From NCBI GenBank assembly GCA_036280655.1, contig DASUQI010000006.1, forward strand, positions 5,949 to 69,948: 64,000 nucleotides of DNA, in the 5' to 3' direction. Below are positions 60,184 through 64,000 of the stretch, piece by piece. Under the pieces are notes generated by a model, which had not been told where the DNA came from, searched no databases, and saw only the letters and a program-made list of their open reading frames with translations. The translations under genes and the position numbers were made by a program. Every line of letters starts with the position of its first letter. The stretch's first letter is position 1. Origin of the DNA: DASSJM01 sp036280655 (GTDB lineage Bacteria; Actinomycetota; UBA4738; HRBIN12).

Positions 60184-60255
60184 GCCGGCGTAGCTCAGGG
60201 GCAGAGCAGCTGTCTTGTAAACAGCAGGTCGTCGGTTCGAATCCGACCGCCGGCT
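60184..60255 (+). tRNA. tRNA-Thr, anticodon TGT
   Basis: 72-base cloverleaf. Acceptor GCCGGCG pairs with CGCCGGC, discriminator T. D arm TAGCTCAGGGGCAGAGCA. Anticodon stem GCTGT/ACAGC with loop CTTGTAA and anticodon TGT at 60216-60218. T arm GTCGGTTCGAATCCGAC. It reads ACA. A TACGCT -10-like site ends 8 bases upstream (60170-60175). It marks the left edge of the lower-GC tail of the window. Confidence 0.95.
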
Positions 60256-60649
60256 CTTCGATCCTGCAGGTGGGAGCCTGTCTGTGATAGGCCCGTGCTT
60301 GAGATGCCGATGGGCATATGCGTTGGCTCGCCGGACCGGATTCCCAAGCACATGGCGGCCTCGTAGCGGGTCCCGCTTCCAGCCCTCCTGGTGCATCGCA
60401 CGCTCGCCGGGGCGAATGCCGCTGCCCGACGGTCGGTAATTGGACTGGTCAGAACCGATCGATCAACGAGATGCCGAGGCCGCCCGCAGCGGCCGCCCGG
60501 CCGAACCACCCCATCGCTTCGGCCCGTCGGGGGGTCCTGCCACTCGTTCTTTGCGTCGCCCGAATTGCCAGCCGAGGTAACGGAGGCGGTTGATCGCGTA
60601 CGCCTGACCCCGCATCGACCTCAACTTCGGCTAGGAGCCGTAACTGGCG
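60256..60649. other. Non-coding stretch after tRNA-Thr
   Basis: About 390 bases in which no frame looks like a real protein: long frames read Arg/Pro-rich on both strands and lack ribosome sites. I see no repeated copy of the tRNA 3' end within the window, so an attachment site cannot be shown. Confidence 0.5.
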
Positions 60650-60688
60650 CTCGAGCTGATCGGGTCGGTCGAGGCCAGTCAGCTCGAG
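60650..60688. promoter_or_regulatory. Perfect 10-base inverted repeat upstream of the surface-protein gene
   Basis: CTCGAGCTGA (60650-60659) and TCAGCTCGAG (60679-60688) are exact inverse copies with 19 bases between, ending right where the candidate -35 begins. An operator is plausible. Confidence 0.45.
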
Positions 60689-60718
60689 TTGGTCGCTGCG
60701 AGAAGAACGAGATAGCCT
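60689..60718 (+). promoter_or_regulatory. Probable promoter of the surface-protein gene
   Basis: TTGGTC, an 18-base spacer and TAGCCT, ending 8 bases before the ATG at 60727. No ribosome site, so again near-leaderless. Confidence 0.4.
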
Positions 60719-60726
60719 CGGCCGCT

Positions 60727-62296
60727 ATGTCGATCGTCCGGCGCGAGCCATTGAGGAGGGCAGCTCTCGCGTTCGTCGCCGGTCTCCTCCTGATCATCCC
60801 CTCGGTGATCATCGGCGGGTCGCGCCTCGCCCCAGCCTCAGGGGCAACGGTGTCTTCCAGGAATCATCCGACGAATACCTGCTCGTGCGTGGCGTCGACG
60901 CCGTAGCCGGCGACATCATCGCGAACGACACCTCGTCGGGCTTCCCTCGCCAGTCCTCGGATTGGGGGTGACGTGGAGCGGTAACAAAGGACTCCCTCCG
61001 AACACCTCGTACACGACTTTCGGCAAGGTCGTGAGGTTCAAGGGGTACCTCTACGTCGTATCGAGGGATAGTTCCACCGGACGTTTCGGGGTCTACCGGA
61101 CGCCTCCCGCTGCGGGGAACACGCCGTACAGCTGGAGCGCCGCTCTTGTGACCCTGGCGCCCGGTGCCTCGAGTCTGGGCACGACCATGAACGCCGACGG
61201 TTCGCATCTGTACCTGGGCGAGTACGGAGACCCACAGGAAGGGCGTCGGATCCTCCGGTCGGCCGACGGACCGAACTGGGAGGTCGTGTTCGGCCCCGAC
61301 TCCGCGGTCAGACACATCCACGCCGTAGCGCCGGACCCATATCACCCGGGCCATGTATGGGCCACACTCGGTGACGGGGGAGGCAAGGCGGTCATGCGGT
61401 CGACGGATTTCGGCGCACCCGGAAGCTGGCACGTCGTTGTCTCGTCCAGTTTCTGGCAGGCGGTGCAGATATCCTTCTCACCTCAGTGGATATTCTTCGC
61501 CGGAGACAGCGGCAACGGGACGGTCTGGGTGCTCGACCGGCAGCACCTTCAACCGATCTGGGCAGCCACGAACTACCACGCCACCATGCCGGTTCCGGGT
61601 GGATCGTCAGGTGACGCCTTCTACCGCAACGCGTTCTATGGAAAGCGTCGACGCCGCGACAGGCGTGTATTACGCATCCACCACACAAGGCACGTCTTCG
61701 GGCGGCAACACGAAGGGGCTGTTCGCGTTGCCGGCGGTCGGCGGGAAGTTGCAGTTCGTCGACTTCAACGCCTCGGGGACGGAGGTCTTCATCGCCGGCG
61801 GCCGCGTCTGGTCGGGGCCCTACAACTACCCGTTGCTGCCCTCGCCGTCTCCGACTCCGACGATGTCGCCCTCGCCGTCTCCGACTCCGACGATGTCGCC
61901 CTCGCCGAGCCCGTCGCCCTCACCTACACCGGTCGCCGCGGCTGACCTCGCAGTTACCGTCGCGGACGGACCGGACCCGGTCAAGAGAGGGAAACGCCTC
62001 CAATACAACGCGACGGTCACGAATGCTGGTCCTGCGACGGCGTCCTCGACCGTCTTCAGGGACGCCCCCCGCCGGTGTCACACTCGTCGACAACATCTCA
62101 GGGTTCGTGCACCCAAGCGGACGGAACCGTGACGTGCGCTCTCGGTTCGGTCACCCAGGGCGCGAGCGTCAGCCTAAAGATCGTCACGCCAAGCACCGTC
62201 GGTAGCATCGTCAATACCGCATCGGTCTCGAGCACGACTGCGGATCCTGATGGTTCCGACAATGCATCTTCGGTCACGACGACCGTGCGGGCATGA
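60727..62296 (+). pseudogene. Frameshifted secreted Asp-box propeller/DUF11 protein
   Basis: Pieces of one protein lie in successive frames. A signal peptide comes first (REPLRRAALAFVAGLLLIIPSVIIGG). A sialidase-like propeller follows (LLVRGVDAVAGDIIAND; Asp-box SSDWGVTWSG formed across a frame change; SADGPNWEVVFGPD). Then come ATGVYYASTTQG, a Pro/Ser linker (PSPSPTPTMSPSPS) and a DUF11 domain (DLAVTVADGPDPV, SVSLKIVTPSTVGSIVNTASV). Breaks fall near 60842 and 60966 (each repaired by one added G in a G run), 61640, 62068 and 62098. As written it is inactive; sequencing error is a serious alternative. Probably an exported or surface-displayed protein. Confidence 0.65.
61841..61900 (+). repeat. 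Two perfect 30-base tandem repeats in the Pro/Ser linker
   Basis: The unit at 61841-61870 is repeated without change at 61871-61900, and a third partial copy follows. Each encodes ten linker residues of the type SPSPTPTMSP. Length variation by slippage would be expected. Confidence 0.85.
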
Positions 62297-62570
62297 TCAC
62301 CGCCGGGCCGAAAGTCGTCCGTGTCCAAGACTTCGGATCGTCGGACCAGGGGGACCGCCGGGCCTGACGTTGGGGCGCACGCCTAGGGCGTCATGCCACG
62401 CGGCGCACCCAGACGACCAGGTACGACGTCGGATACGGCGCTAGATCGGTGATGTTCTGCCTTGGAGTCCTTCCTGATCGAGGCTTCGATGCCCTCATCC
62501 GTCGGGCGTCGGGGGCCTTCGGCGCGGAACGTACTCCACGGACCTGGCACCCATCCGGGACATGGCTCAG
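62297..62570. other. Gap between converging broken and small genes, nothing evident
   Basis: 274 bases between the DUF11 end and the end of the minus-strand gene at 62571. I see no gene, RNA or clear hairpin here. Confidence 0.4.
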
Positions 62571-62933
62571 CTACAAGGACGGGGTGTCGCCGGCCTCGAT
62601 GGCCGAGGCGGGAATCTCCACGACATCTTGCTTCTTGGCCGCGCTTGACCTGGATGAAGGCGAGCGGTTAGCGGGGGGACGCTGTCGGTTTCCCAGCCGG
62701 AGTGTGAGTGATGGTCGCACGTCTTCGGAAGGGAATGCGATCTCTCCCTCCTGTGTCACAACGAGCCCAACCTCGAGCTCCTGGAGTTGGCCTCGGCTCC
62801 TCGCTGGAACACGGTTGAAGATGGCGATGAATGCATCGACGATGGGCGTGAGTTGCTCGCTCAACCTCTCCACTTCAACACGGCCTGGACCCAGGCGTCC
62901 TTCGGTTGTGCGCGCCACCGAGTATCTGGTCAT
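62571..62933 (-). CDS. Small protein resembling trypsin-co-occurring domain 1
   Basis: 120 residues. The segment EVERLSEQLTPIVDAFIAIFNRVP, then GQLQELEVGLVVTQEGEIAF and VRPSLTLRLG, has the helix-then-strand layout of the TRYPCO1 (CU044_2847) family, whose members sit beside serine proteases. The resemblance is by eye and modest, and no protease is in view. The usual N-terminal strand region seems missing. Its ATGA overlaps the stop of the preceding minus-strand gene, so they are co-transcribed. Confidence 0.45.
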   Translation of the reverse strand: MTRYSVARTTEGRLGPGRVEVERLSEQLTPIVDAFIAIFNRVPARSRGQLQELEVGLVVTQEGEIAFPSEDVRPSLTLRLGNRQRPPANRSPSSRSSAAKKQDVVEIPASAIEAGDTPSL

Positions 62934-64000
62934 CCGTCGTCCTTCAGGGCATTTTCAGCCAACGTAGTCCTTGCACTCCTACCCGGTAAGTGGGGTGAAC
63001 GGCCCCAAGCGCTGTAGGGAGGAAGACAGCTGCCGTCTCCCGATCGGCCGACCTCCACGAACCTACCCGTGAGGCGAGCGACTTCGGATGGCCGGCGAAA
63101 ACGACGCTCGAGGGAGGATCGGGGATCATCTCGCTTCATCATCATCACGGCGGCCAGCGCGACGATTGCTCCTACCACGACGGCGATGACCGGCCACGGC
63201 GTCGCAGCCGCAGTGGCATCGCCGTGCCCGCCCTGACCGATGATGAGGTTGTTGGCCCCCTCATTCACGATGCCTCCTGCGCCATAGAGGTCATGCGTGT
63301 TCGTGATGGCCGCGGCGATGACGATGTTGTCCGATGAGTCCGAGCCAAGTAGTACAGGATCTGCCCCTCCGACGTTGAGGTGCCGAGATCGGACAAGAAG
63401 TTCGCATCCGAGTCGACCAGCGCGACGAAGATCAGGCCAGCGTTGCTCCCCGCCTCGCCGCCGTTACCGTCGAGGCGCGACTGCCACGTGGACTCAAGCA
63501 GGATCGCGGGATTCCATTCTCCCTCAAGGTTGTTTCCCGAGATATACGAGCGGTGGCATCCACGGCAGTAGATCGCCGGTCCAGCTGGCGCGATCGGCGC
63601 GAAGACGACGTTGCCGCTGATGACGTGCTGATTGCGGTTCCAGTTGAGGGCGTGGTCTTTCCGCCTTCGGCTCCAGCCGCAGAGAAGAATCCGCCACCCC
63701 GGCTGTTGTTGTTCTCGATCCGCCACCAGGACGCGTCGTCACCGTGAACGACACCTGGCTCCACGAACGAATCCTTGGTGACCAACTTGATCGCCCACGC
63801 GTCGGGTTGCCCGAGGGCGAAGAAGCAGTTCTCCACGACCCCCTGGTTGACGTTGTCGCCGAGGATGGCCCCGGCGGCGTTGTCCGTATCGAACATCAGG
63901 TTTCGGAAGACAAAGCCGTTGCCGTTCACGCTGACCCCCATCGGGAGCGTCGTGTCAACGAGGTAGCCCGAGCCGGTTGGCCCGCTCGATGAGTAGATGA
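62930..64000 (-). pseudogene. Frameshifted beta-helix membrane protein, 5' end outside window
   Basis: Right-handed parallel beta-helix repeats (VSVNGNGFVFRNLMFDTDN, NVNQGVVENCFFALG, RIENNNSRGGGFF, NQHVISGNVVFAPIAPAG, RSYISGNNLEGEWNPAIL, NIVIAAAITNTHDLYG, NEGANNLIIGQGG) lead to a helix (WPVIAVVVGAIVALAAVM) and a basic tail. The frame changes near 63655 and near 63345; each is cured by adding one base (in a GGAAA run and a GG run). The frame is open to base 64000, so the gene continues beyond. Probably a surface-exposed protein anchored at its C-terminus. Confidence 0.6.

Noticed and set aside
60184..60726. tRNA-Thr(TGT) as an integration site with attL/attR
   Set aside because: No integrase gene and no second copy of the tRNA 3' end were found in the window; the island idea rests only on composition by eye and broken genes.
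61841..61900. 30-base tandem repeat considered as a CRISPR or integron-like repeat
   Set aside because: The copies abut with no spacers and encode the Pro/Ser linker in frame, so they are a coding repeat.
62449..62967. Plus-strand 172-codon frame
   Set aside because: Ser/Arg-rich with no family features, and opposite a minus-strand gene that has domain resemblance and an ATGA overlap with its neighbour.

Overview
The window is high-GC bacterial DNA from the Actinomycetota. The best evidence is gene order. DUF2342 metalloprotease - tilS - hpt - ftsH - folE - folP - folB - folK - DUF2520 - panC - coaX - lysS - clpC, and carD - PIN/TRAM - ispD - ispF - rlmB, are the arrangements known from Mycobacterium and its relatives. 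An MFS-thymidylate kinase fusion and many GTG starts with 4-base GTGA/ATGA stop-start overlaps fit the same phylum. The six large sensor kinases and the differences from Mycobacterium (no panD, no cysS, extra genes in the folate block) suggest a deep-branching actinobacterium. The class cannot be fixed from sequence alone.

Layout. 1-7.1 kb: a GNAT acetyltransferase (5' cut), a DedA membrane protein, then topA - MFS/tmk - holB as one tight unit. 7.1-10.5 kb: a secreted M36 metallopeptidase diverging from an orphan receiver protein. 10.5-26.8 kb: a signalling island. Five paralogous sensor kinases lie head to tail on the minus strand, each coupled to the next by a 4-base overlap. They are followed by a divergent universal stress protein, a LuxR-type regulator, and a plus-strand operon of receiver-adenylyl cyclase, a sixth paralogous kinase and two membrane proteins. 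One of the five tandem kinases has lost its phospho-accepting histidine. 26.8-29.8 kb: a UspA-UbiB fusion, tRNA-Thr(CGT) and an Ala/Pro-rich membrane protein.

29.8-46.7 kb: the housekeeping block for tRNA modification, purine salvage, FtsH proteolysis, folate, pantothenate/CoA and lysyl-tRNA synthesis. Inserted in it are an ECF sigma factor with a membrane beta-propeller partner, an alpha/beta hydrolase without a nucleophile, and a zinc-ribbon/propeller protein. 46.7-50 kb: a receiver-only regulator diverging from clpC. 50-54.3 kb: a secreted vanadium haloperoxidase-like protein, an intact ECF sigma/membrane-protein pair, and a broken duplicate of that pair. 54.3-60.2 kb: RIO kinase, a possible 17-residue peptide gene, carD, PIN/TRAM, ispD-ispF-rlmB and tRNA-Thr(TGT).

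60.2-64 kb lies beyond the tRNA. By eye it is less GC-rich and carries two surface-protein genes broken by repeated one-base frameshifts, several of them inside G or A runs. This could be real decay or sequencing error; the window cannot decide. The strongest biology here is the kinase array and its receiver-cyclase partner, which could let kinase signalling feed a cyclic-nucleotide output.
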